Origin: Ruminococcus sp.
Lineage (GTDB): Bacteria; Bacillota; Clostridia; Oscillospirales; Ruminococcaceae
Length of the DNA: 35,166 nt
Assembly: GCA_017450925.1 (NCBI GenBank)
Contig: JAFSSS010000001.1
Location: 1-35,166 of the forward strand
Reading direction: 5' to 3'
Shown here: one piece after another, positions 8,004-16,200 of the stretch
Numbering within the stretch: position 1 is the first letter of the stretch
Layout of the letters: every line of letters starts with the position of its first letter
Position numbers and translations under genes: made by a program
Notes under the pieces: model-generated
What the model saw: the letters and a program-made list of their open reading frames with translations, nothing else
What the model was told of the DNA's origin: nothing
Databases searched by the model: none

Positions 8004-9095
8004 TCAAATTGTAGGGCGGGCATCGGTCACGGTAAACACGAACTGTTCATCAGCCAGCACAAAGCTGCTCCCGAGGTGCATCGGCCGCATATCGGAACAG
8101 CCGACAGGCTCTCCGTTGAGCATCACAGTTCCCAACGAGGTCAGACACTGCAGGAAATACTGTCCGTTCTTGAAAACCACCATTGCATGACGGTCGGCAA
8201 GAGCGCTGCTCGGGATACAACAGCTGCATCCGGAAGAGCTGCCGATAACATAGCGCTCGGAGTCAATTATGTAGATACTCCCCCTAAGGGTATTCATAAG
8301 GGCTGGGTACTGCTGTCCGTGTGAGGACTGCTGCACCTTGACCGTAAGGCTGCTGCCGCAGTGACTGCACACTGCCGCACCGCTTTCCTCCAGCTCTCCG
8401 CACATGGGGCACATTACCTGCGGCTTTTTGGGGGTGCTTTTTCTGACGGCAGCTACAGCGCTGAAGGGGTCATAGGCTATCCCCTTTTCCTCGCGGACGA
8501 CAGGCTGATTCTGTTCATCGGCCGCACGCTCCGGCAAGGGCTCCGCTCCGTATCTCAGCTCCTTGATGAACCTTTCAAATTCGTTCAGCGAGAAAAGCCC
8601 GCTGCTGAAATGCTCCTTATAGCTGCTGACGAAGAAATGATCGTCCTCACGGGCAAGCTGCAGGTCGTTTATAAGCTCCTTGAAAAAAGCTCCGGCCGGG
8701 AGAGAGAGCATATTATTCACCACCGGCCAGTAGATCACTGTAAGCCTTGAGGTGGTGGGACTGATAAAAACACTTTCCTCGGTCAGATACAGATTGCCTG
8801 TATTCAGCATACGTTCACCGCAGTATTTTATAACACCGATAAGCCCTTCCACGATGTTCAGAAAGACCTTTTTCGACATCACATCGCTGAAATACTCCTT
8901 AAGCGGAACTGCTCCCGAGATCTCACAGCTAAGCACGGTATCCCTGCCCCTGCTTTTTCTTTCAAGGGGCAGGATATCCTTGTATTCCGACCGTGAAAGC
9001 TCCCCGAACACCTTCTCGTTCACCTGCTCCGGATATACGAGCCTGTTTGATATGATGACCTTTCCGTTTTTGAATCTATATGATACCTTGCTCAT
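8004..9095 (-). CDS. T7SS-associated protein: N-terminal DUF6382-like domain, zinc ribbon, FHA domain
   Basis: 363 residues with no membrane helix. Residues 1-185 form a globular domain that resembles the family I know as DUF6382, often found before FHA domains in Clostridia (family assignment from memory). A zinc ribbon CPMC-x13-CSHC lies at 229-246. An FHA-like domain occupies about 272-357. Its phosphothreonine-binding positions look eroded: the usual GR is GS (VIGSSSGC) and the usual SRxH reads DRHA. It is the last gene of the operon, 30 bases after a WXG100 gene and just before a terminator. It may be a structural or adaptor component; a role replacing EssB is speculation. Confidence 0.68.
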   Translation of the reverse strand: MSKVSYRFKNGKVIISNRLVYPEQVNEKVFGELSRSEYKDILPLERKSRGRDTVLSCEISGAVPLKEYFSDVMSKKVFLNIVEGLIGVIKYCGERMLNTGNLYLTEESVFISPTTSRLTVIYWPVVNNMLSLPAGAFFKELINDLQLAREDDHFFVSSYKEHFSSGLFSLNEFERFIKELRYGAEPLPERAADEQNQPVVREEKGIAYDPFSAVAAVRKSTPKKPQVMCPMCGELEESGAAVCSHCGSSLTVKVQQSSHGQQYPALMNTLRGSIYIIDSERYVIGSSSGCSCCIPSSALADRHAMVVFKNGQYFLQCLTSLGTVMLNGEPVGCSDMRPMHLGSSFVLADEQFVFTVTDARPTI

Positions 9096-9125
9096 TTTTC
9101 CCGTCTTTCTTTCACAGCAGTCCCT

Positions 9126-9434
9126 TTACTTGGCACAGCTGTTGGCTTCGTTGTAGGTGTCGATCATTGCGCTCCTATATATCTTAGCCGCATTTTCCAG
9201 AAAATCCGCATATGACTTCATTGAGCTTATATACGCCTTCAGCACCGATCTGCTGCTGTTCATGTCTGTGATGTGTTCAATGAATGCCTTTGCGTCCTCT
9301 CCCTGCCAGCACTGCATTAGCTCTGCAATGTCTATGTTCCTTGACCCCAACTGGCCTTCAACGTAAGAAACGTGATCTCTGATCTTTCGAGCTGTTTCCT
9401 CCAGCTCTTTAAAATTCACAGCTATAACAGCCAT
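9126..9434 (-). CDS. WXG100-family protein (EsxA-like)
   Basis: 102 residues predicted as two helices separated by a turn with WQG (CWQGED), the WXG100 signature, at the expected midpoint. I chose ATG 9434 with AAGGGAG upstream over the GTG at 9443. The C-terminus ends EANSCAK and lacks the YxxxD/E export motif, so it may be the partner lacking the signal in a heterodimer. It lies 18 bases after another WXG100 gene, a tandem arrangement typical of EsxA/EsxB-type pairs. Confidence 0.82.
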   Translation of the reverse strand: MAVIAVNFKELEETARKIRDHVSYVEGQLGSRNIDIAELMQCWQGEDAKAFIEHITDMNSSRSVLKAYISSMKSYADFLENAAKIYRSAMIDTYNEANSCAK

Positions 9435-9452
9435 TGCCCACACTCCCTTCGC

Positions 9453-9761
9453 TCACTTAAAAGCATCTGCCAGACTGGTATTCGCCTTTTCAGTATAAAC
9501 ATAGCCGTTGCTTACGACGCTTTTCAGAAATCCCGATACATTCAAAAGCGATGTCTCCAGCGGGGTGCAGACATCGGTCTTCATCTGATCAAAGGCTGCT
9601 ATCGCAGCCGTTGCCGCATTGCCGCTCCAGCTTAGGCGAAGCAAGTTGATGCTCGTCTGAACGCTCTGAAACGAGTTTTTTATATTGTTGTTCACTGTCT
9701 CGTACTTTGCAGCGAACAGCTCCAGCCTTGCGGTGTCGATCATAAGTCTATCGTTCTGCAT
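9453..9761 (-). CDS. WXG100-family protein with C-terminal YxxxE tail
   Basis: 102 residues, helical hairpin with SWSG at the turn. The tail GYVYTEKANTSLADAFK contains YVYTE, matching the YxxxD/E export signal of T7SS substrates. The same ending, LADAFK, occurs in the WXG100 protein at 12296-12604, so the two are likely related export substrates. AAGGAGG lies just upstream of the ATG. It follows the 80-residue gene by 15 bases. Confidence 0.83.
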   Translation of the reverse strand: MQNDRLMIDTARLELFAAKYETVNNNIKNSFQSVQTSINLLRLSWSGNAATAAIAAFDQMKTDVCTPLETSLLNVSGFLKSVVSNGYVYTEKANTSLADAFK

Positions 9762-9776
9762 TTCGCATGACCTCCT

Positions 9777-10019
9777 TTACCACCGTGACATGATCACAAG
9801 CCTTCCGCCTTCAAATCTGCCGTTCAGTATTCTGCGGCGGTCGCTTTTCAGCACATCAGCCGCATAGTGGATGCTTTGGCACATAAGTTGAGTGCCGATG
9901 CCTGTACCGCTTACCGTCACCTCTGCTGCCAGCTCGTCGAGCTCCCTTGCGATCTTTGAAAGTGCCAGAGCAGCGGACTGCTGCAATAAGGCCGCTGTTT
10001 TTTCATCCATTCTGTTCAT
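9777..10019 (-). CDS. Small protein of unknown function, T7SS operon
   Basis: 80 residues: a mostly helical, alanine-rich N-terminal half and a basic C-terminal half (SDRRRILNGRFEGGRLVIMSRW). I do not recognise the family. Its ATG overlaps the lipase stop codon (ATGA), so translation is coupled to the lipase. The coupling makes a helper, chaperone or immunity role for the lipase plausible, but the sequence gives no direct support. Confidence 0.7.
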   Translation of the reverse strand: MNRMDEKTAALLQQSAALALSKIARELDELAAEVTVSGTGIGTQLMCQSIHYAADVLKSDRRRILNGRFEGGRLVIMSRW

Positions 10020-11578
10020 CCCTCCTGCAGCAGACTCTCCACTTTTCTTTCTGCGGTTTCAAGTATATCTGCCATTTTTCTAAGACTTGACTCTATGTCG
10101 CTGACCAAATTGCCGTAGATGCCGGGCAGCTGATCCCATCTGTGACTGTTATAATCGATTTGGACAAGACTGTTATAATCGATTTTGACAAAGCTGTCGG
10201 TGATTCTTCTGACTTCCTGCAGCTGCCTGTTGATATAGGCTGCCCTGTCCGCAAACTCTCTTAGCTTGCCGGTATCAGCCCTGATCACGAAATTATCCTG
10301 CGCATACTTATAGCCGGCGTCCACGATACTTTTCCACCAGTTTGAAATATCCTCAAAAGCCTTGATGCAGATTGTTTTGAACGCTCTGACCATGTCACTT
10401 GACCATTTAAGGAAATCCTCAAGTCCCTTGGCTGCCAGCTCAATAAGCTCCTTGACCATGGTAAATGAATTCCATACGACCGGGATCGTAATAATTGCCG
10501 TAATAACGAGATCCACCGCTGTAAACGCTGTGAAGATGATCTCAGCGGGAGCTGTAAGGATCCCTTTTGCAATGCCCAAAGGCCCTTCGCCAAAGGTCTT
10601 GAGCCATGCCTCCGTTCCGCTCTCCCAAAAAGCCTCAACCTTGATCGCCTGTATCAATACAGTGGCTGTCAAGCCGCCTACCGCCTTCGGCATATTATCT
10701 ATTTCCTTTGTAAGCTCGCTTGCAAACTTAGAAAAATCGTCCTGCTCGCCCTTGACAGTATGATCGCCGTCCAGCTTGACATAAGAGCAATCGTGTCGGG
10801 AAACAGAGCCGGGATTGCCCTTGACATCGGCAAAACCATAATCCACCCCCGGCAGATCCTGCAGCAGCGCACCCACAAAGCTCCACCTAATGTGCTTCAT
10901 TTTGCTGCTCATTCTATCAATTTCCGCAGCGTGCTCTTTAAGGAACTCGTTCGAGAATCCGGGGCCGTCAAGGCTCACGGTCTGCTTCAGCTTGTTATCC
11001 AGCCCGTATTTTGAGGACACTATCGCTGAATACTCGGCAAGATTTCCGCCAAGCGAGTGACCTGTATAAGCCAGCTCGTCATAGCCTGCAAGCAGTCTGC
11101 GGGTCTTTGGATCACTGAAAAATCTATCTGCTTCCTTCTGCTGTTCGGTCTGCGTAGTGAGCAACAGTGCGATGTCGGCCATTCCCCAATCCTTGATCCT
11201 TGCAAATCTGTCACCAAAATCGTCAGAGCCGCGGAAAGCTACAGTTGCCTCTCCCGGGCTCGTTTCGATCACCGTGCAGCTGAAGCCGTTGCCGTTGGGG
11301 GGCTCGTTGCGGTTGTGTATCGCCGAGATCTTCCACTTCCGAAGATCGTCCGCTTCAAAGCCGAAGCCCTTGATCTTGTTATACACATCAAGATTATGCT
11401 TCTCGGTGGGTGTTCTGTCCTGCTCGCTTTTTTTGCTGATGCGTTCCATTTTATCCACCACATCGCCGAGGCTTAGCTTATCGCCCTTGCCCCTTGCCTT
11501 ATTGCTATTGAGCATCCCCTCAAGATCCATGTATGCTATCTGGGAAAAAGCAAGCATCTCTTTTTCTGAATATGCCAC
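10016..11578 (-). CDS. Lipase-like alpha/beta hydrolase (Mbeg1/DUF2974-like), probable T7SS effector
   Basis: 520 residues. Residues 1-300 resemble the DUF2974/lipase class 3 family: an N-terminal SQIAYMDLEGML segment, the oxyanion-side strand TVAFRGSDD, and the nucleophile elbow GHSLGG with Ser175. Residues 300-400 include hydrophobic stretches (about 338-378) that could insert into a membrane. The C-terminal part (about 430-520) is predicted helical with a W-containing turn, somewhat like a WXG100 hairpin. No Sec signal peptide is present, as expected for a T7SS substrate. An 8-residue duplication (IDYNS twice) marks the turn. It starts six bases after the 227-residue gene. Effector status is inferred from fold and operon position. 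Confidence 0.75.
   Translation of the reverse strand: MAYSEKEMLAFSQIAYMDLEGMLNSNKARGKGDKLSLGDVVDKMERISKKSEQDRTPTEKHNLDVYNKIKGFGFEADDLRKWKISAIHNRNEPPNGNGFSCTVIETSPGEATVAFRGSDDFGDRFARIKDWGMADIALLLTTQTEQQKEADRFFSDPKTRRLLAGYDELAYTGHSLGGNLAEYSAIVSSKYGLDNKLKQTVSLDGPGFSNEFLKEHAAEIDRMSSKMKHIRWSFVGALLQDLPGVDYGFADVKGNPGSVSRHDCSYVKLDGDHTVKGEQDDFSKFASELTKEIDNMPKAVGGLTATVLIQAIKVEAFWESGTEAWLKTFGEGPLGIAKGILTAPAEIIFTAFTAVDLVITAIITIPVVWNSFTMVKELIELAAKGLEDFLKWSSDMVRAFKTICIKAFEDISNWWKSIVDAGYKYAQDNFVIRADTGKLREFADRAAYINRQLQEVRRITDSFVKIDYNSLVQIDYNSHRWDQLPGIYGNLVSDIESSLRKMADILETAERKVESLLQEG
10144..10191. repeat. 24-bp tandem repeat inside the lipase gene
   Basis: Two adjacent 24-bp units (10144-10167 and 10168-10191) differ at one base and each contain GTTATAATCGATTT. 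They encode consecutive FVKIDYNS and LVQIDYNS, an in-frame eight-residue duplication. Confidence 0.9.
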
Positions 11579-11584
11579 GCCTGC

Positions 11585-12268
11585 TCACCCCCTCTGCTCC
11601 GCATCTTCTCGGAACGCTGTCCCGCTTTCATCTGCGTAAATATAAAAACGTGCTATATACCCCAGTGTCTTCATTTCCGCTTCTGTAACGGACAGACCAA
11701 TTTTTACTGCATTTTCCGCCTCGGGATACACCTCGGGTGCAAAACAGTATCCGCATACTGCCAGCTCCTTGCCGAAGCGATTGTATATCTCTGCAAACAC
11801 CTCTTTGAGCTTATCTCCGTCGGCGCTGCCGTCCTCTGTGACAAGATACACCGGCAGCGGCTCCTCACCGATCTTCTTCAGAGCCGCCGCAGCGTCCTCA
11901 CACGGATAGGGTATATCCGCCTTTTCCGCCAGCCTTGTATCTATGCGGGCGCGGCACCTTATCCCGGCCGCCTCCAGTCCGGCGGATATCTCCCGCTCGA
12001 GCTGCAGGGTGACCGCTCTCAAGGGAAGCTCGTCATCCACGGCCTCGCTGCCGGGATATACATACGCTGCAAAGCGCAGCTCTTCATCCGTGTCGGGATA
12101 GACATAAAGCCGCATATGTCCTGTGCCGACAGCATCTCCCATAGAATAGATGCTGAAGCTGCCGCCGTATTTTTCGCTTAGCTTGTTTTCAGCCCTTTCG
12201 GCGATCATCCTATACATCTCAATGATCGGCACCGGTGTTTTTGCAGGTCTGTCCATTGTAAATCTCAC
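11585..12268 (-). CDS. Hypothetical protein, T7SS operon
   Basis: 227 residues without signal peptide or membrane helix. The composition suggests alternating strands and helices, with two similar-looking halves (RLYVYPD/FAAYVYPG near the start and IARFYIYADESG at the end), possibly an internal duplication. I do not recognise the family. It ends six bases before the lipase start and begins 27 bases after a WXG100 gene. A substrate-specific chaperone or adaptor for the lipase is one possibility. Confidence 0.7.
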   Translation of the reverse strand: MRFTMDRPAKTPVPIIEMYRMIAERAENKLSEKYGGSFSIYSMGDAVGTGHMRLYVYPDTDEELRFAAYVYPGSEAVDDELPLRAVTLQLEREISAGLEAAGIRCRARIDTRLAEKADIPYPCEDAAAALKKIGEEPLPVYLVTEDGSADGDKLKEVFAEIYNRFGKELAVCGYCFAPEVYPEAENAVKIGLSVTEAEMKTLGYIARFYIYADESGTAFREDAEQRG

Positions 12269-12295
12269 CGCCTATAGATCTTTTTCTCCCGGTTC

Positions 12296-12604
12296 TTACT
12301 TGAATGCATCAGCAAGATTGATGTTCGTGGTCTCTGTATCTGTATAGCCCTTTGCAACGTTCTGTCTCAAGAACTTTACATACTGATCCAGAACATCCTT
12401 ATAGGTCTGGAAATAGGTCTGCGCAAAACTGTTATAGGCCGATATGGTAGCCTGTGCTGCCTCTCCCTCCCAGATATCGTCGAGGTCATTGATAGTCTGC
12501 TTGCTGTGGTTGAGGGTATCCTCCAGCTTGCCGTTGAGCCTTTCGAGATCAGATGCGATCTGCTCTACTTCATCGGTGTTGATCTTAATGCTGTTTCCTG
12601 CCAT
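12296..12604 (-). CDS. WXG100-family protein with C-terminal YxxxE tail
   Basis: 102 residues, helical hairpin with IWEGEA at the turn (a clear WXG). The tail GYTDTETTNINLADAFK holds YTDTE, a YxxxD/E export signal, and ends in LADAFK like the protein at 9453-9761. A GAGGAG ribosome-binding site precedes the ATG. It lies 15 bases after the preceding WXG-like gene. Confidence 0.87.
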   Translation of the reverse strand: MAGNSIKINTDEVEQIASDLERLNGKLEDTLNHSKQTINDLDDIWEGEAAQATISAYNSFAQTYFQTYKDVLDQYVKFLRQNVAKGYTDTETTNINLADAFK

Positions 12605-12619
12605 GATATGCCGCTCCTC

Positions 12620-12925
12620 TCAATTTTTCAGTTTCTTGACTTCAGTGATATTGCTGTCCTGCTGGGCAACATAATTTGCTCTCTGCTTGTCAAGCGTCTG
12701 GCTTGCCAGCGAAAGCTTGTCAGCCATAGCCTTCAGCTCCTCTGTAAAGCCTGTGATCTGCTCTACAAAGGCCAGATTGTCAGCGCCCTCAAAGGCAGCG
12801 CCCATAGTGCTTGCCTTCTGCATCAGCTCGGTATAGATCTCGGTATATGCCTCCGAGTCTGACTGCAGCTCCTTTGACGCCCTTGACATTCCGTCAAACG
12901 ATGAAACTGTGAAAACCTTTCCCAT
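12620..12925 (-). CDS. WXG100-like protein with degenerate motif
   Basis: 101 residues, predicted helical hairpin. At the turn position it reads AAFEGAD, so Phe replaces the Trp of WXG. The C-terminus ends in TEVKKLKN with no clear YxxxD/E signal. ATG 12925 is preceded by AAAGGAG at good spacing; the TTG two codons earlier is less likely. With the next gene it forms an adjacent pair resembling EsxA/EsxB heterodimers. Confidence 0.75.
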   Translation of the reverse strand: MGKVFTVSSFDGMSRASKELQSDSEAYTEIYTELMQKASTMGAAFEGADNLAFVEQITGFTEELKAMADKLSLASQTLDKQRANYVAQQDSNITEVKKLKN

Positions 12926-12945
12926 TTTCAAAAACTCCTTTCAGA

Positions 12946-13200
12946 TCATATCAACATAAGGCGCGAGCCGTTTTTTATCCCAAGCTCGGCTGCCTCTCTG
13001 TTCACATTGAAGATTATGCCGCTCTCTGCATCGCAGAGGACCGCATCTGCCGTGGCCTTGTATTTCCCGCTGCTAAGCTCGCTTAGCAGTCCCGATACCA
13101 GCTTCAGCACCTCGCTCATGCGGATATCGAGCGGGATATACACATCATAGCTGCTGCCGGCGGCAGGCACACTGATCTCGACCAGTGCCTTGTTATCCAT
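12946..13200 (-). CDS. YukD/EsaB-like ubiquitin-fold protein
   Basis: 84 residues with the ubiquitin-like strand pattern of YukD: a first strand ALVEISVP, a second SYDVYIPLD, then a helix (SEVLKLVSGLLSEL) and a final NGSRLMLI strand. YukD/EsaB is a small cytoplasmic component of Firmicutes T7SS. I chose ATG 13200 with GGGAGG upstream; the ATG at 13209 would sit on the ribosome-binding site. Its start overlaps the end of essC by eight bases, so translation is probably coupled. Confidence 0.85.
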   Translation of the reverse strand: MDNKALVEISVPAAGSSYDVYIPLDIRMSEVLKLVSGLLSELSSGKYKATADAVLCDAESGIIFNVNREAAELGIKNGSRLMLI

Positions 13201-16200
13201 TAGGATCATCCTCCCTTTCGCTCTTCAGCAGCTTTATCAGCACCGCCCTGCCCTTTTGCAACGCGAAGCCGTATTCCTCGGTGATGCCCGCCTTGGTCTG
13301 TGCATCACTGCGGACAGGTGTCAGATAATACTGTGATGCGAACCCCGGGCCGGCCCATATGCCGTCCTGTGCTGAAAGCTGCATCCGGTACCATTTTTTT
13401 ATCTTCAAAGCCGGGAGCTTATCCTCTCTCTCTGCAAAGATAACGTTCATTTTATACTCTGTCCTGCCCTTTTCAAGGATAAGGTCAAGCTTTTGCTGAC
13501 CCTCGTCCGAAAGCACCTCGTATAGCCGCGAAAGCGAGGTCACAACTATCAGCAGCGGTTCAAAATCCCTTGCCTCCGCACGTCCCTCGGCTGCATCCTT
13601 GAAATTGTTGTTGCGCTCCACTGCAGAATCAAACAGTGCATCTACGGCCTCTATGCACTCACTTTCAGAGGTGCAGAGCTTCATGCCCGCCGGCACTCTT
13701 CCGGCAAGCCCGGGCATATCGAGGACATAGCCTCTGAAAGCCAAATGCGATGCGAGCAGATCACATATATCCGCCGCAAGCCTTCCGCTTTCTTCTCCCT
13801 GTGAGAGCAGCTGATTTGCATAATCGTTCCCGAAGGGATAGTAAAGCACGTTCATTGACTCCTTCTCAACCCCCACAGGGATGCTAAGCGGGTGTGCAGT
13901 GTCAATGTAAGAGGAAAGGAACTCCGCATCCACCCTTTCGGGAAGAACGGGAACGTTCTGCGCCTTTTTGCCTGTGAAGTCTGCATTGGCCTTGCGGCAG
14001 AACTCTCTGATGAAGCCGAAGGGCACCTTTTCCTCTGTCAGAAATGCAGTCTGGAACTCGTAGATGCGGTCAAGCTTTATAAGACCGCGCCCCTTGCAGG
14101 CCGAGGGGTAGAGCCCGTCGGTCTTTCCGACTATGGATGCATACTCCGAGCTGTCGTTAAGCTGAAGACTGATAAGCTGCTTGAAATTCTGCATCATCCT
14201 AAAGCCCACACCGGCTATGCTCAAGGAGGTTATCACGAAATAGATGCCGTACTTTACGCCCTCTCTTGCCAACAGTGTGATAAACTCCGAATGCTCTTGA
14301 TAGGTCTCGCGGAAAGCCGTGTAGCCGTTTATCACCACCACCAGCGATGGTACTTTGCCCGCTCCGGAGGAAATATATGACGCATAGTCTCCGCCGTGGT
14401 CGGCAAAAAGCTTTTTGCGCTTTTTGATCTGCTCGGTCAGCATTTTGATAAGGTTGCCTATCTTTTCATCCTCGTAGGAGAGCATCACGTCGCCGACGTG
14501 GGGCGCTCCCGCAAAGGCTCTGAGCGTCTCCGATGCAAAATCAAGGATATAGATGTTCACCTCCTCCGGGGTATGCCCGGAGATCAGAGAATGGAGCATA
14601 GCGTTTATAAACGAGGTCTTTCCGCTGCCCTGCGTACCGAAGACAACAGCATTGCCCTCCTCGGATATAGGCAGCCTCAACAGGCACTGGCGCTGATTGA
14701 CCGGGTCATCGTACTCACCGATGACGGGCTCAAGCACATAGGGCTTAGATACTGCGCCGTATTTTTCCTTCACGCTGTCGATCAGGATAACAGCCGGTAT
14801 CGGGTCGAGCCAAAGGGGTCTGATCCTTATATTCTCCTCGTCGGCGATGCCTGTCAGATAAGCGGTTATCGCATCGAGCTGCTTCTTTGCCCCGGCGTAA
14901 AGGTGCTGGTTCCTGTCTATCTTCGCCTGTCTGATAGTGTGGCCGCACCTGTCAATGACAGAAACGCTCCGCGCCTTATCGGTAAACGGCTTGTCGGAGG
15001 GGATATAGGGCGCTCCCGCCCAAGCGGACTGTCCCAGCTCAAACAGCTCGTTATAGCCGACTTGAAGATAGAATCTTCCCGTATCGCTAAGCTCTGCGGC
15101 ATCGGGGCATTTGAGCATATCCATACTGTCTGCTCTTTCCTGCACCTTGAGGCACACCTTAAAGCGGCTGTTGCTCCAGATCTGGTCATCCACCACGCCG
15201 CTGGGCTTCTGTGTGGCAAGGATAAGGTGAACGCCAAGGCTTCTGCCTATTCGCGCCGCACTCACCAGCTGCGTCATGAACTCCGGCTGCTGGGTCTTTA
15301 ATTCAGCGAACTCGTCGGATATGATGAACAGATGCTGCAGAGGCTCGCTGACTGTTCCCTCGCGGTAAAGCTTCTGATATTTGTAGATGTCGATATTGCT
15401 GATGCCCAGCTTCCTGCTAACATCCGCAAAAATAGACTGCCGTCTTTTCAGCTCGCTCTCGATAGATATCAGCGACCTCTTGATAGCCGAGCCGTCCAGA
15501 TTGGTTATAATGCCGGCGGTATGCGGAAGCTTCTCAAAGGACTTAGCCATGCCGCCGCCCTTATAGTCGATAAGTATGAAGGCCACCTCGTTGGGGTGGA
15601 AATTCACCGCCAGCGACAGTATGAACGTGATTATGAACTCGGACTTTCCGGAACCTGTCATACCTGCCACAAGGCCGTGAGGGCCGTGAAATTTTTCATG
15701 CAGGTCAAGCACGAAGGTGTCACCGAGAGCATCAACGCCGACTGCGGCACCGAGAGATTTGGTGGGGTCGTTTTCCTTCCACCTTGCCAGAGCATTCAGA
15801 TGCTCCACCTTTCCCACGCCGAACATTTCAAGGAACGTCAGCGTCGCAGGCAGCTTGAAGCCTCCCGCGATATCGTCCGAAACCACATTTGCCAGCTTTA
15901 CTGCAAGCATCCTCGGGTCATGGTCAAGGAATATGTCGGGCAAAAACGGAATGCTGCTGCCGCTGACGTCGTTCTTGTCGTAAAGCTTGCCGCTCATGCC
16001 GTCGATCTCAACGACCATGGAGCATTCCTTGGGCAGCTCCCGCAGCTCCTTGTTAAAGGTCACGATGCTGAAGCCGATATTGTTCTTGCAGCCCAGTATC
16101 TTTCTTATCATCTCCGAGCGGACAAACAGCCTGCGGCTCATGGAGAATACGATATAATAGGGCATAACGTCCTCAAGCTCCTGCTCGTTCATGCTCAAGC

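Noticed and set aside
7825..8007. Minus-strand 60-codon frame after the FHA gene
   Set aside because: It runs through the terminator stem at 7947-7998 and a promoter, has no ribosome-binding site and unfavourable composition.
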